DNA from: Streptococcus oralis subsp. tigurinus AZ_3a
GTDB taxonomy: Bacteria; Bacillota; Bacilli; Lactobacillales; Streptococcaceae
DNA: 64,000 nucleotides
Reading direction: 5' to 3'
NCBI GenBank assembly: GCA_000344275.1
Contig: AORU01000003.1
Location: 1 to 64,000 of the forward strand
Every line of letters begins with the position of its first letter. Within the stretch, counting starts at the first letter, position 1. The position numbers were made by a program, and so were the translations under genes. Positions 1 to 8,017 of the stretch are shown piece by piece. The notes under the pieces are model-generated. The model had not been told where the DNA came from. It worked only from the letters and a program-made list of their open reading frames with translations, and did not search any database.

Positions 1-1
1 G

Positions 2-68
2 CTCATAAGATTTCCTTTCGTAACTAGTTTGTTCAATTCTATTTTACTAGAAAATCTTATGAGTTTTT
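2..68 (+). terminator. Probable terminator of a gene lying left of the window
   Basis: Bases 2-13 and 52-63 form a perfect 12-bp inverted repeat, with a second small repeat inside (24-28 with 46-50). The right arm is followed by a T run at 64-68. Read on the plus strand this is a stem plus U-tract, so it most likely ends a gene outside the window. The loop is long for an intrinsic terminator, so it could instead be a small repeat element. Confidence 0.45.
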
Positions 69-92
69 ATTGTGCACTTATATTGTATATTC

Positions 93-361
93 AAGGGTAA
101 AAGTGCACTCATGATGTTTGACAAACACGCCAACCTCAAGTACAAGTTTGGAAATCGACATTTCTGGCCGAAGGTTATTATGTAAGTACAGTAGGGCTCA
201 ATGAAGCCACAATCAGGAAATATATTCAAGATTAAAGAAATTATCCAGTGGATGATTTCTTCACGAGTATAAAAATTTGAGAACGAGTAAAGCATGATAT
301 AGCACCAGATAAATTAAGTGTAAAAGAATATGAGGATCCTTTTAGAGATAGTGGTAAGTAA
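93..361 (+). pseudogene. Decayed IS200/IS605-family TnpA transposase remnant
   Basis: Three reading-frame pieces together match the C-terminal half of a streptococcal IS200-type TnpA. They are KGKSALMMFDKHANLKYKFG then NRHFW at about 93-170, EGYYVSTVGL and following from about 170 to 235, and KHDIAPDKLSVKEYEDPFRD at about 290-352, ending in TAA at 359-361. A frameshift lies just after the NRHFW codons, a stop interrupts near 235, and roughly 50 bases of non-matching sequence separate the last two pieces. The catalytic N-terminal half with its HUH motif is missing. It cannot make a working transposase. The family assignment rests on remembered family sequence. Confidence 0.8.
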
Positions 362-420
362 TACCAAGGCCTATTTAAGAGGCAAGTGACGAGTCAAGAA
401 CAATGAGGCTTGAACAACGT

Positions 421-450
421 GAAAGCCAGCGTCTTTAGGCGCTGGCTGGT
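421..450 (+). repeat. Right-end hairpin of the IS200-like element
   Basis: An 8-bp perfect stem (424-431 with 440-447) with an 8-base loop lies 60 bases after the transposase remnant. IS200/IS605 elements carry subterminal imperfect palindromes recognised by TnpA, and this sits where the right-end palindrome would be. It has no U-tract, so it is not a terminator of the neighbouring minus-strand gene. Confidence 0.55.
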
Positions 451-496
451 AATTTGGGCTTATAGCAAACCATCTGTTAGACGGGGGTTATAGTCC

Positions 497-1255
497 TTAA
501 GTTCCCCAAGCAATCAATAGATACATAAGGCTGGAACCAAACATATCTGCTAAAGCATGCATGAGGAAAAATGGCAAAAGATTTTTAACCTTATATTTGT
601 ACAAGAAATAATAAAATAGGCCATAAACTACCCCAATAACCAGTGCCCATACTAAGCCTTGATAGGTGTGGAAAGAAACCCGGATAAAAGTAGAATAAAA
701 CAAAACCCTCCACTTGTGCTTTTCTTTCACTGAGGTCAACAATCCTAGAAAGAAAAACTCTTCATAGAAACCATTTAACAAGGCATAGGCAATTGCCATC
801 GTACTAAGCGCTAGGAACTTCCGTATAATTTCCATGGGATTTATATAAGTAAAAAGGGCTGGATTAAAGTAATTGTATTCTCCTGTCAGTGTCGTCACCA
901 AGTCTCCAAACAATCCCACAATGGCAAATATAAATGGAACCCAAAAGAGAAGAGACCATGTCCAACGAATAGGAAGTTGTTTGAAATCATAATTCCGAAT
1001 TAAAAGGTAAAGCAAGGCTAAGGTCAGAAGTATCACTTGCAAGGTAAAGTTGCTGGAATAGGTAGCTTCCTCACTGGCAATATTGCTCACTGTATCCACT
1101 GCACTTGATAAAACTGGCGGAAACATACTTGCTAAAAAGAGACCCATTGAGCGAATGATAAACTGGCCAAACATTAGAACTGTAATAATCAGAATATCAA
1201 ACCATCTCAAGTAGCGCAGAGGCTTAGATGGATGAATGCTTTGTAAACTTATCAT
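497..1255 (-). CDS. CPBP-family intramembrane protease-like protein
   Basis: A 252-residue polytopic membrane protein with about seven hydrophobic segments. The C-terminal half carries the CPBP/Abi (Rce1-like) motifs: a Glu-Glu pair in FYEEFFFLG, a His in RVSFH, and HALAD near the C-terminus. The usual first motif is EExxxR; here the Arg position is Leu, so activity is uncertain. Family members act in the membrane and some streptococcal ones give self-immunity to bacteriocins, but no bacteriocin gene lies beside this one. An AGGAGG ribosome site sits just before the ATG. It lies downstream of the EamA gene with a 111-base gap. Confidence 0.8.
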   Translation of the reverse strand: MISLQSIHPSKPLRYLRWFDILIITVLMFGQFIIRSMGLFLASMFPPVLSSAVDTVSNIASEEATYSSNFTLQVILLTLALLYLLIRNYDFKQLPIRWTWSLLFWVPFIFAIVGLFGDLVTTLTGEYNYFNPALFTYINPMEIIRKFLALSTMAIAYALLNGFYEEFFFLGLLTSVKEKHKWRVLFYSTFIRVSFHTYQGLVWALVIGVVYGLFYYFLYKYKVKNLLPFFLMHALADMFGSSLMYLLIAWGT

Positions 1256-1366
1256 ATCTCCTCCTTGCTAACAGTTAAAGATTGGCTCATTGTAAGAAAA
1301 GAAGCTTAACATTTTATAAAATTCCACTCCTATTCCTTATCTGTAATCAATATTTCGATAGGATAT

Positions 1367-2311
1367 TCAAACCAACCACTTTTTACAAGTAACTAGTTTC
1401 TCATTCAACCTTTCATTTATTTCCAACAGTAAATCTTTCAATGAAATAATGATCACGGCTAGTAAAATCATGGCCATGCCGACAAAATCAATCGCATAAA
1501 ACTGTTCCTTCATAATCAGAAAGGCAAAGAAAACGGCTGAAATTGGCTCTATGGAAGCCAATAAACTAGACTTAACAGGGCCTATCAGACTAGCTCCTTT
1601 TAGGAAAGCTGTATAGGCAAAAACTGTTCCGATGATGATAATCCCAGCAAATGCAAAGAGAAAATCTAAGCTAGTCGGTATGCTGGCCTGTAAGACTCCT
1701 GTAAAGGGAAGAGCAACCACACCAGAAATAACCATCCCCACACCAATCACCAAAATACTGCCCCACTTCTTAATCAAAGCGATGGGAAGGATAATATAGA
1801 GGGCATAGGTCAAGGCAGAAAAGAGACCCCAGAAAAGGCCTAGGGGTGTGACAGACAACTGGTCAACTTTCCCGTGCGTCGCAATCAGAAAAGTTCCTCC
1901 TATAGCCAAGCCAATCGAAAAAATTTCAGCCAGTGTCGGTGCTACCTTATCCTTCATACAGGTATAAACTAAGATCCCAACGGGACATACATACTGAAGA
2001 ACTGTCGCCGTTCCAGCATTGGTTTTCTGAATAGCAGAAAGATAGGCAAACTGGTTTAAGAAAAGTCCAAACAAGGCAAACAACAGCAGAGATAAAAGGC
2101 TTTTTCTGTCTTTAAAAAAAGCATAGAGTTTATCCTTTGCAGTCATATAGGATAAGGCTACCAGTGCCAAGCCTGCAATAATAAGTCGCAAATTGGTCAA
2201 GACTAGAGCGGAAATCCCGTGTGCCATCAGGTATTGGCCACTGGTTCCAGACAAGCCCCAAGCAATCCCTGCCACTACTGTATATAAAGTACCTTTTACG
2301 GTTTTTGACAT
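1367..2311 (-). CDS. EamA/DMT-family transporter
   Basis: A 314-residue protein with ten predicted membrane segments in two homologous halves, typical of the drug/metabolite transporter superfamily. The N-terminus reads GIAWGLSGTSGQ, a common start for EamA repeats, and the second half has SSLLASIEPISAVFFAFL. The C-terminus is short and basic. It starts 8 bases after the stop of the beta-lactamase-like gene, so the two are probably co-transcribed. The substrate cannot be read from sequence; related proteins export amino acids or small metabolites. Confidence 0.85.
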   Translation of the reverse strand: MSKTVKGTLYTVVAGIAWGLSGTSGQYLMAHGISALVLTNLRLIIAGLALVALSYMTAKDKLYAFFKDRKSLLSLLLFALFGLFLNQFAYLSAIQKTNAGTATVLQYVCPVGILVYTCMKDKVAPTLAEIFSIGLAIGGTFLIATHGKVDQLSVTPLGLFWGLFSALTYALYIILPIALIKKWGSILVIGVGMVISGVVALPFTGVLQASIPTSLDFLFAFAGIIIIGTVFAYTAFLKGASLIGPVKSSLLASIEPISAVFFAFLIMKEQFYAIDFVGMAMILLAVIIISLKDLLLEINERLNEKLVTCKKWLV

Positions 2312-2319
2312 GCTGCCCC

Positions 2320-3258
2320 CTACTCTTCTTGACGAATCATTTTCATGACTTGGTTTCGATCAACTATCCACTGGGCCCGCTCATCCTTCTCATACGTTCG
2401 ATTGGATAAAAAGATAGCAGCTTCTTGTTTCTCCCGATTCCACATGATAAAGGTACCAGTATAGCCCGTATGGTCGAGCCAAGCTCCTCCTTCCAGATTC
2501 CAAGATAGGGAACGCTCCTTATCATCTAAGGGAGAAAAATTTTGGCTCAAATCTGCTGCAAAATCATCTTTTAAGTAATGTTCCAGAAAGATTTGCAGAT
2601 CCTTAACAGTCGAAAACAAGCCAGCACTTCCAGCGTGCTTCCCTAATAGACGGGCTTTGGGATCGTGAATGATTCCGGCCTCCGCTCCTCTCACTGTTGG
2701 TACAGCAACCTCAACGGGACCAAACATCGTTTCCTTCATCCCCCATGGTTTCAAAACTTGTTCTTCTATAATCTGATCCAAGTCTTGGTTAAAGATTTTT
2801 TCCAAAAGAAAGCCCAAGAGTAAAAAGTGAACGTCCGAGTATAGGAAGGCTGGCTGATTTCGTCTATTGAGGTGAAACATGGCTTTTCTCAATTCCTCAG
2901 CGCTTAACTGGTCTCTGTTAGGAATAAAGGGATCTAAGTCTGTAGCATGGGTCAGAAATTGTCGTATGGTAATATCTGGATAATCACACTCTGGTAATAA
3001 TTCTGTCACCGGTCGATTAATATCGAATTTGCCCTGCTGCCACAAGAAGATGAGAACCGTCCCTACTCCCACGACTTTACTCACACTAGCCAGATCATAA
3101 ACCAAACCGCTCTCTGTTTTCAAGCCCCGTTCTGGATCACTCAATCCCAGATAAGACTCTTTCCATTCACCATCCTTATAATACGCAAAAGAGGCCCCGG
3201 GATAAATCCCTGCCTCGATTTGATTTTCTATTTTTCTTAGAATTTTTTCCAACTTCAT
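2320..3258 (-). CDS. Serine hydrolase, beta-lactamase / class C family
   Basis: A 312-residue soluble protein with the penicillin-binding/beta-lactamase fold motifs. SVSK (SxxK) follows DLA near residue 59, YSD takes the place of YxN, and HTG near the C-terminus replaces KTG. There is no signal peptide or membrane anchor, so it is likely cytoplasmic. Proteins of this class include esterases and D-aminopeptidase-like enzymes and do not by themselves imply antibiotic resistance. Its ATG overlaps the cppA stop by four bases (ATGA), indicating translational coupling. Confidence 0.82.
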   Translation of the reverse strand: MKLEKILRKIENQIEAGIYPGASFAYYKDGEWKESYLGLSDPERGLKTESGLVYDLASVSKVVGVGTVLIFLWQQGKFDINRPVTELLPECDYPDITIRQFLTHATDLDPFIPNRDQLSAEELRKAMFHLNRRNQPAFLYSDVHFLLLGFLLEKIFNQDLDQIIEEQVLKPWGMKETMFGPVEVAVPTVRGAEAGIIHDPKARLLGKHAGSAGLFSTVKDLQIFLEHYLKDDFAADLSQNFSPLDDKERSLSWNLEGGAWLDHTGYTGTFIMWNREKQEAAIFLSNRTYEKDERAQWIVDRNQVMKMIRQEE

Positions 3259-3980
3259 GCTTCTTCAAACCACAATTCAATATTATTGGTATCTTTACCA
3301 AGGAAGAATTTTTCAGACTTAGGGACAAAGTAGCCTGTCTTTTCAAATTTCTTACGAAGACTGGTTAGATCAAAATTTCTTACTAAAAATTTCAACATCG
3401 TCAGGTCCCAAGTGACATTGTTCTCAACAGCCAAATCTGGTCCTTGCCCTTTAGTAAAGGTGATTGCTGGCGCTACTCCTTCAGGATCAAGCAAGCTCTC
3501 TGTCCCCTCAGGCATACGCAACTCCATAGAAACCTCAAATTGACTCACGTATTTTATACTTGTATTTGAATAAAATTCAGGAACAGTTTCCAGTGGAACC
3601 AAATCTCTTACATCATTTTCTGCATGAACAAGGATCACATCCTCTTCAGGTGAAACAATCTCAAAAGCATACCCACGGTTTCCTTTAAAGAGACGAGGAA
3701 GAGACTTCATTTGAGAAAGAAGGGCCTCGATTTCAGAAGGATTCTCAACCTTTATCAAGAGTCTAGCTAGCTTCTTAAATCCTTCAACTCTACGAGTTCG
3801 CATACTTGGAGCTTCTTCTAAAATCAATCTCTCCGTACCCGTCTGGTCGCCTAATGAAAGAAAGGCAGACTCTTCTAGTAAGGGTTTCATCCCCAGAGTT
3901 TCAATGTAAAATATCTCATTTAATTTTCGATTATTAACTTTCAAAGTCGGAATTATCCGAACAATCTCATTCACATCCAT
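3255..3980 (-). CDS. cppA: CppA family protein (C3-degrading proteinase homologue)
   Basis: A 241-residue protein matching the streptococcal CppA family: an N-terminal glyoxalase/VOC-like half (FYIETLGMKPLLEE) and a C-terminal half ending in NNIELWFEEA. CppA was described as degrading complement C3, but this protein has no signal peptide and no recognisable protease motif, so the label is historical. The ATG at 3980 was chosen because GGAGG sits 8 bases before it; an upstream in-frame TTG at 3992 would place that ribosome site inside the gene. It is the first gene of the cppA, hydrolase, EamA run. Confidence 0.85.
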   Translation of the reverse strand: MDVNEIVRIIPTLKVNNRKLNEIFYIETLGMKPLLEESAFLSLGDQTGTERLILEEAPSMRTRRVEGFKKLARLLIKVENPSEIEALLSQMKSLPRLFKGNRGYAFEIVSPEEDVILVHAENDVRDLVPLETVPEFYSNTSIKYVSQFEVSMELRMPEGTESLLDPEGVAPAITFTKGQGPDLAVENNVTWDLTMLKFLVRNFDLTSLRKKFEKTGYFVPKSEKFFLGKDTNNIELWFEEA

Positions 3981-4060
3981 AAATTCCTCCAACTCTTTTA
4001 TTTTAAAGGATTTTAGAATATTTTACAAGCCATATTTGTTTAAATTAGAAAATTTTCCAA

Positions 4061-4085
4061 GAAAAAAACTGGGTTTCCCCAGTTT
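4061..4085 (-). terminator. Terminator of the aquaglyceroporin gene
   Basis: An 8-bp stem (4066-4073 with 4078-4085) and a four-base loop are followed on the minus strand by a T run. It lies just past the stop at 4092. Confidence 0.85.
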
Positions 4086-4091
4086 CGTTTC

Positions 4092-4961
4092 TTATAGGTA
4101 AAGTAGTTTGAATAGTGCTACTGCTGCAATACCCGCTGCAATTGGAGCTACAACTGGAACCCAAGCATACCACCATTTTGAATCACCCTTGTGTTGACCA
4201 AGAACTGATTTTGGAAGGAGTTCGTGAAGAAGACGTGGTCCAAAGTCACGAGCTGGGTTCAAACCAGGTCCAGTAGGTCCACCGAGTGAAGTTACCAAGG
4301 CCATTACTAGGAAACCAAGCCCTAAATGAGCTACTGAAAGACCTGCTGCTGTGTGTGGTGCTATTTGAGCCTTAATAGCTAATTCAGAGAAGTCAACTGT
4401 TTGATTAGCCTGCGTTGCCATTTGCTTCATGTATTGCATTACTTCCGCACCAAAAAAGTTTTTAGTCATTCCTAGGGCTGCAAAGAACAAAATAAACGAA
4501 CCGACAAACTCATTGATAAAACCATTTACACTTGCTGCGAAACGTGATTCTTTTGTACCGTGATCAACACTTGAAATCGTTGAGAAAGTACCCAAAATGT
4601 TATTAGAATTCTCTGTTTTCAAGTAGTAAGGACGGTGAGTTGCCACAACCATAGCTTGACCAAAAATCGCTCCTAAAACTTGCGCAAGGATGTAATATGG
4701 CACTTGTTCCCAAGGGAAAAGTCCGCTCACAGCAAGTCCAAGTGTGAAGGCTGGGTTGATGTGGTTACCAGATACATTACCGAACATCAAGGCTGGGATC
4801 ATAACCCCCATACCATAACCAACCGCGATAACGAGCCAGCCACTTTGGTGACCTTTCGTACCTTTAAGTTCAACGTTAGCAACTGCACCATTACCAAGAA
4901 TGATCAAAATGGCAGTTCCCAAAAATTCAGTGGCATATTTAATAGCCCATGTAAAATCCAT
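4092..4961 (-). CDS. Aquaglyceroporin / MIP family channel
   Basis: A 289-residue channel with six membrane segments and the two half-helix motifs: NPA in GNHINPAFT and NPARD in GLNPARDFG. The Asp after the second NPAR is typical of glycerol-conducting members rather than strict water channels. A longer hydrophilic loop of about 45 residues lies between segments 4 and 5 (residues about 178-205), as in Gla-type lactic acid bacterial channels. It is a single-gene unit with its own promoter and terminator and an AAGGAG ribosome site. It probably passes glycerol and water across the plasma membrane. Confidence 0.92.
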   Translation of the reverse strand: MDFTWAIKYATEFLGTAILIILGNGAVANVELKGTKGHQSGWLVIAVGYGMGVMIPALMFGNVSGNHINPAFTLGLAVSGLFPWEQVPYYILAQVLGAIFGQAMVVATHRPYYLKTENSNNILGTFSTISSVDHGTKESRFAASVNGFINEFVGSFILFFAALGMTKNFFGAEVMQYMKQMATQANQTVDFSELAIKAQIAPHTAAGLSVAHLGLGFLVMALVTSLGGPTGPGLNPARDFGPRLLHELLPKSVLGQHKGDSKWWYAWVPVVAPIAAGIAAVALFKLLYL

Positions 4962-4997
4962 TTGATAGATTCTCCTTAATTTTTTTAGACAATCCTT

Positions 4998-5026
4998 ATT
5001 CTATCAATTTTTAGACCTTTTAGCAA
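4998..5026 (-). promoter_or_regulatory. Promoter of the aquaglyceroporin gene, with a weak cre-like site upstream
   Basis: Minus strand TTGCTA (5021-5026), a 17-base spacer and TAGAAT (4998-5003). Upstream at about 5046-5060 lies a GAAAACGCTTTA-like sequence that resembles a CcpA site but mismatches the consensus at about three positions; its role is doubtful. Confidence 0.6.
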
Positions 5027-5117
5027 CAGATTTTCTAAAAGAATCTATGGAAAACGCTTTATTTAACTTATCTTTAAGAAAAGGACAAAAGAAGTCAAAC
5101 TCCCTTCATCCTTTTCG

Positions 5118-6284
5118 TTACTCTTGACGCTGACCAAAGTCTGCAATCATCTGCTCCATCTCTTGGCGACTCGGAGTAGTCAGCATATAAAGGTAGTCCC
5201 CTTGTAGCTCTGCAAAGGCTGCTGGCATCATTTTCTTGACCTTGAATTGCTGGCTGTACTTAGCAAGCAAGTCTTCTTCTGAATAGACATAATTTGCATT
5301 GGCACGACGTGATGTAGCTAAACAGTATTGTGGTTCAAACTCTGATGCTGGGAATTCTTCACCTGCAACAATCGCCGCATAACCTCGGTAGAGGTCCAAG
5401 GAGTGAGCGAAGTTATAAACATCAATGGTAAAGCCACCTGCAGGACGATTATTGTACTCAATGGCAATATAGTCGTCCCCGTCACGGAAAAACTCGATAT
5501 GAAAAAAGCGTTCTCTCATTCCAAATTCCTTGACAATGTCCTCGCCATACTTGCGCAGTTTTGGATCCATATCCTTGAGCACATAGTAAGAATTGTCCAT
5601 CTTATAAATCATGAGATCAAGTGGTGTATGAGCATAATCAAAAGTCGTTGAAAAGACGATGTTTCCATCCTTGTCCACAAGCCCGTCAAAGGTACAGATT
5701 TCGCTAGAAGTGACAAATTTCTCAAAGAAATAAACGGTTGAATGGTCCCATTCAGCCTTAAAGTGATTTACATCTTCTTCTGTCTCAAGCTTAAAGGTTG
5801 CTGCTGCCCCCACTCCATTGTCAGGTTTGGCAATCATTGGTAGACCAATCGTCTCAACTGCTTTATCCACGTCTGCTTCTGTCTGGATAACAGCTCCAGG
5901 TACCACAGGGACACCTGCTTTTTTGAAAAGTTTCTTCATCTCAGACTTATATTTGGTCTTTTTGAGATCCTCCGGTTTGGCACCAAAGACATTGAATTGC
6001 TCACGAAGAGCTGCGTCCAGCTCAAGCCAGTATTCATTGTGGGACTCGATGCGGTCGATTGGGCCATGCTTGTAGAAAAGAAAAGCTACTGCACGTTTGA
6101 CTTCGTCTATATTCTCAAGATTATCTACACGGAAATACTCGGTTAGGCTATTTCGCAAAGGTTCATCTAGTTGTTCGTAAGGCTCCTGACCAATTCCCAA
6201 AACGGTGATGCCTTTATTGGCTAGCTCGATGGTAAACTGTTGAAAGTTTTGCGGATAGTAGGGAGAAATAACAAGGTAATTCAT
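5118..6284 (-). CDS. ATP-grasp domain protein (carboxylate-amine/thiol ligase type)
   Basis: A 388-residue soluble protein. The N-terminal third is a pre-ATP-grasp fold. The ATP-grasp core follows: an ATP-binding Lys in PMIAKPDNGVG near residue 152, an acidic FFEKF segment, and a metal-binding EYNNRPAGG near residue 278. Such enzymes form an acyl-phosphate and join it to an amine or thiol; the substrate is unknown. The ATG at 6284 is preferred over a TTG two codons upstream because AAAGGAG lies 6 bases before it. It is last in a minus-strand cluster with two esterases (gaps of 12 and 20 bases), which suggests that ligase and hydrolases act on the same compound. Confidence 0.8.
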   Translation of the reverse strand: MNYLVISPYYPQNFQQFTIELANKGITVLGIGQEPYEQLDEPLRNSLTEYFRVDNLENIDEVKRAVAFLFYKHGPIDRIESHNEYWLELDAALREQFNVFGAKPEDLKKTKYKSEMKKLFKKAGVPVVPGAVIQTEADVDKAVETIGLPMIAKPDNGVGAAATFKLETEEDVNHFKAEWDHSTVYFFEKFVTSSEICTFDGLVDKDGNIVFSTTFDYAHTPLDLMIYKMDNSYYVLKDMDPKLRKYGEDIVKEFGMRERFFHIEFFRDGDDYIAIEYNNRPAGGFTIDVYNFAHSLDLYRGYAAIVAGEEFPASEFEPQYCLATSRRANANYVYSEEDLLAKYSQQFKVKKMMPAAFAELQGDYLYMLTTPSRQEMEQMIADFGQRQE

Positions 6285-6296
6285 AGGCAACTCCTT

Positions 6297-7037
6297 TTAT
6301 AGATGCAGGTGTCCAAGAAAATAGGGCATTTGTTTGCGCCACCATTCCCAGTCGTGGGCGACATCGTATCCCCATTCAGCAAACCAGGCTGGAATTTGTT
6401 TCTGGTCAAAGGCTTCTTTGAGCTTGTAGAAAGATGGTAGACCATCTTGTTCCCAGGCACCAAGGCCCGTACAAACGACGATTTCTGCCTGACGGTATCG
6501 ATCGATAAACCATCCGTCGTTTTGATTCCAGATATAATCTACTGGCGAATTTTGGTAAATAGCATCATCATTGTAGTAATCGCCAACAAAGAAACGTGCG
6601 TCGTAAACACCACTGAGGGCAATCACCTTGGTAAAAACATCTGGATGCTGGAGAAAGAAATTGAGTGCATGGTAGGCCCCCATTGAGCAACCTGTCGTCA
6701 TCATGCCATCAAACCAACCTGTCTTGTGCTTGATAAAAGGAATAGCTTCCTCAATCACATAGCGTTCGTAGGCACGATGCATCTCCGCCTGGTCATGACC
6801 ATTTTTCCAAGTAGCCAGCCAGCTCTCGCTGTCCACACTGGATAGCGTAAAGAACTGGACGCGCCCTTCCTCGATAAAGGAAGCACAGGCGTCAATCATG
6901 CCAAAATCATAGTATTCGTTGTGACTGCCACCAGATGAAGCAAAAACAACAACTGGAATCCCAGCATGTCCATAACGATTGAGGTACATTTCACGATTAA
7001 GATTGCCACTCCAGTGGCTAAGGTTTTCAATATGCAT
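6297..7037 (-). CDS. Esterase family alpha/beta hydrolase
   Basis: A 246-residue alpha/beta hydrolase of the esterase-D/antigen-85-like family. The nucleophile Ser sits in TTGCSMGAYHAL (GCSMG elbow), with a late His in DVAHDWEWWR. No signal peptide is present, so it is cytoplasmic. GGAG lies before the ATG. It follows a second, divergent esterase and precedes an ATP-grasp gene, likely in one transcript. The substrate is not predictable; members cleave short-chain esters, S-formylglutathione or siderophore esters. Confidence 0.82.
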   Translation of the reverse strand: MHIENLSHWSGNLNREMYLNRYGHAGIPVVVFASSGGSHNEYYDFGMIDACASFIEEGRVQFFTLSSVDSESWLATWKNGHDQAEMHRAYERYVIEEAIPFIKHKTGWFDGMMTTGCSMGAYHALNFFLQHPDVFTKVIALSGVYDARFFVGDYYNDDAIYQNSPVDYIWNQNDGWFIDRYRQAEIVVCTGLGAWEQDGLPSFYKLKEAFDQKQIPAWFAEWGYDVAHDWEWWRKQMPYFLGHLHL

Positions 7038-7057
7038 TGGCTTTCTCCTTTCTTAAC

Positions 7058-7882
7058 TTACCATTTCTCTGCAAAAAATCGGAGACAGTCTGGCAAATTT
7101 TCCGACCAAGGTATTTCACTATGGATGGCACCAGACTGAACTTTCAAAACAAGATTATCCAAGCCTACTCCACTTGCAATCAAATCACGGTAATAGCGAA
7201 GCGACGAGTCGATATAGGCTTGTTTGATATTGCCAGCCATCAAGGTCTTGTCCGTATCGTCTGCTTCTTCTGTTCCTACATAGATGAAAATGCGCTGTTC
7301 AGGCGACAATTTCTTACGCTCGATATAGCGGTTAAAGGCTTCTTGGTGAAGCCAGTTGGCAGATGAAAATACGCCCAAGCAACCAATTTGGTCTTGATAT
7401 TCCAAACCGATAAACTGGGTAATGTTGCCTCCTAGTGAGGAACCAATCATGGCTGTATGCTGGCGATCAGCTTTTGTACGGTAGGTCTCATCGATAAAAG
7501 GCTTGACCACCTCCATGACAAACTCGGCATACTCTACACCCTTACCACCAAATTGCTGCCCTGGGATAGGAGATTCTTGGAACTTCCAAGCCGCATACTC
7601 ATTCATCCGCCCCATACCATCATTATCAATAGCAACGACAATCATACGACTAATATCAGGATTGCGCTTAATAGCTGGAATAATCTTCCACGAGTGGCCA
7701 ATGAAGGACTCCTTGCTATAAAAAACATTTTGCCCGTCATGAAAGTAAACAACAGGATAGGAACGGTCCGTGTCTTTCTCATAATCTTTTGGAAGAAGAA
7801 CACGTACACGGCGCTCCTTGCCTGTATAAGGAACTTTAAGTTTGTGTTCTTTCATTTTTAGATAAAAGTAGGATTGATTCAT
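7058..7882 (-). CDS. Esterase family alpha/beta hydrolase
   Basis: A 274-residue (from ATG 7882) alpha/beta hydrolase of the same broad family as the next gene. The nucleophile elbow is IGSSLGGN, with an oxyanion region near VVYFHDGQN and a late His in SGAIHSEIPW. No signal peptide. An in-frame TTG at 7906 would add 8 residues. The ATG at 7882 has only a weak GAGAG before it, so the start is uncertain. A TATAAT box with an upstream TG lies at 7918-7923, making this the first gene of the esterase, esterase, ATP-grasp unit. Confidence 0.75.
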   Translation of the reverse strand: MNQSYFYLKMKEHKLKVPYTGKERRVRVLLPKDYEKDTDRSYPVVYFHDGQNVFYSKESFIGHSWKIIPAIKRNPDISRMIVVAIDNDGMGRMNEYAAWKFQESPIPGQQFGGKGVEYAEFVMEVVKPFIDETYRTKADRQHTAMIGSSLGGNITQFIGLEYQDQIGCLGVFSSANWLHQEAFNRYIERKKLSPEQRIFIYVGTEEADDTDKTLMAGNIKQAYIDSSLRYYRDLIASGVGLDNLVLKVQSGAIHSEIPWSENLPDCLRFFAEKW

Positions 7883-7935
7883 TGTCAGAAAACTCTCTAT
7901 ATTCAAAATTTTATCTCATTATATCACATTTATAG

Positions 7936-7983
7936 AAAAAAAGTCAGTTTTTCTTCCATTTTTGGATTAAAAACTAACTTTTT
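7936..7983 (-). terminator. Terminator after thiI
   Basis: A long A/T-rich inverted repeat: arms of about 15 bases each with one mismatch and a loop of about 16 bases. On the minus strand it is followed by a T-rich stretch. It sits between the thiI stop at 8018 and the esterase promoter. Confidence 0.6.
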
Positions 7984-8017
7984 CATTTAATTTTCTAAAT
8001 TCTTTTGGATTTTCTGA

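Noticed and set aside
2320-3258. Beta-lactam resistance enzyme
   Set aside because: No signal peptide, and the KTG motif is HTG; it fits cytoplasmic serine hydrolases better than secreted beta-lactamases.
3981-3992. Longer start of cppA at a TTG
   Set aside because: The GGAGG ribosome site would lie inside the gene; the ATG at 3980 is correctly spaced.
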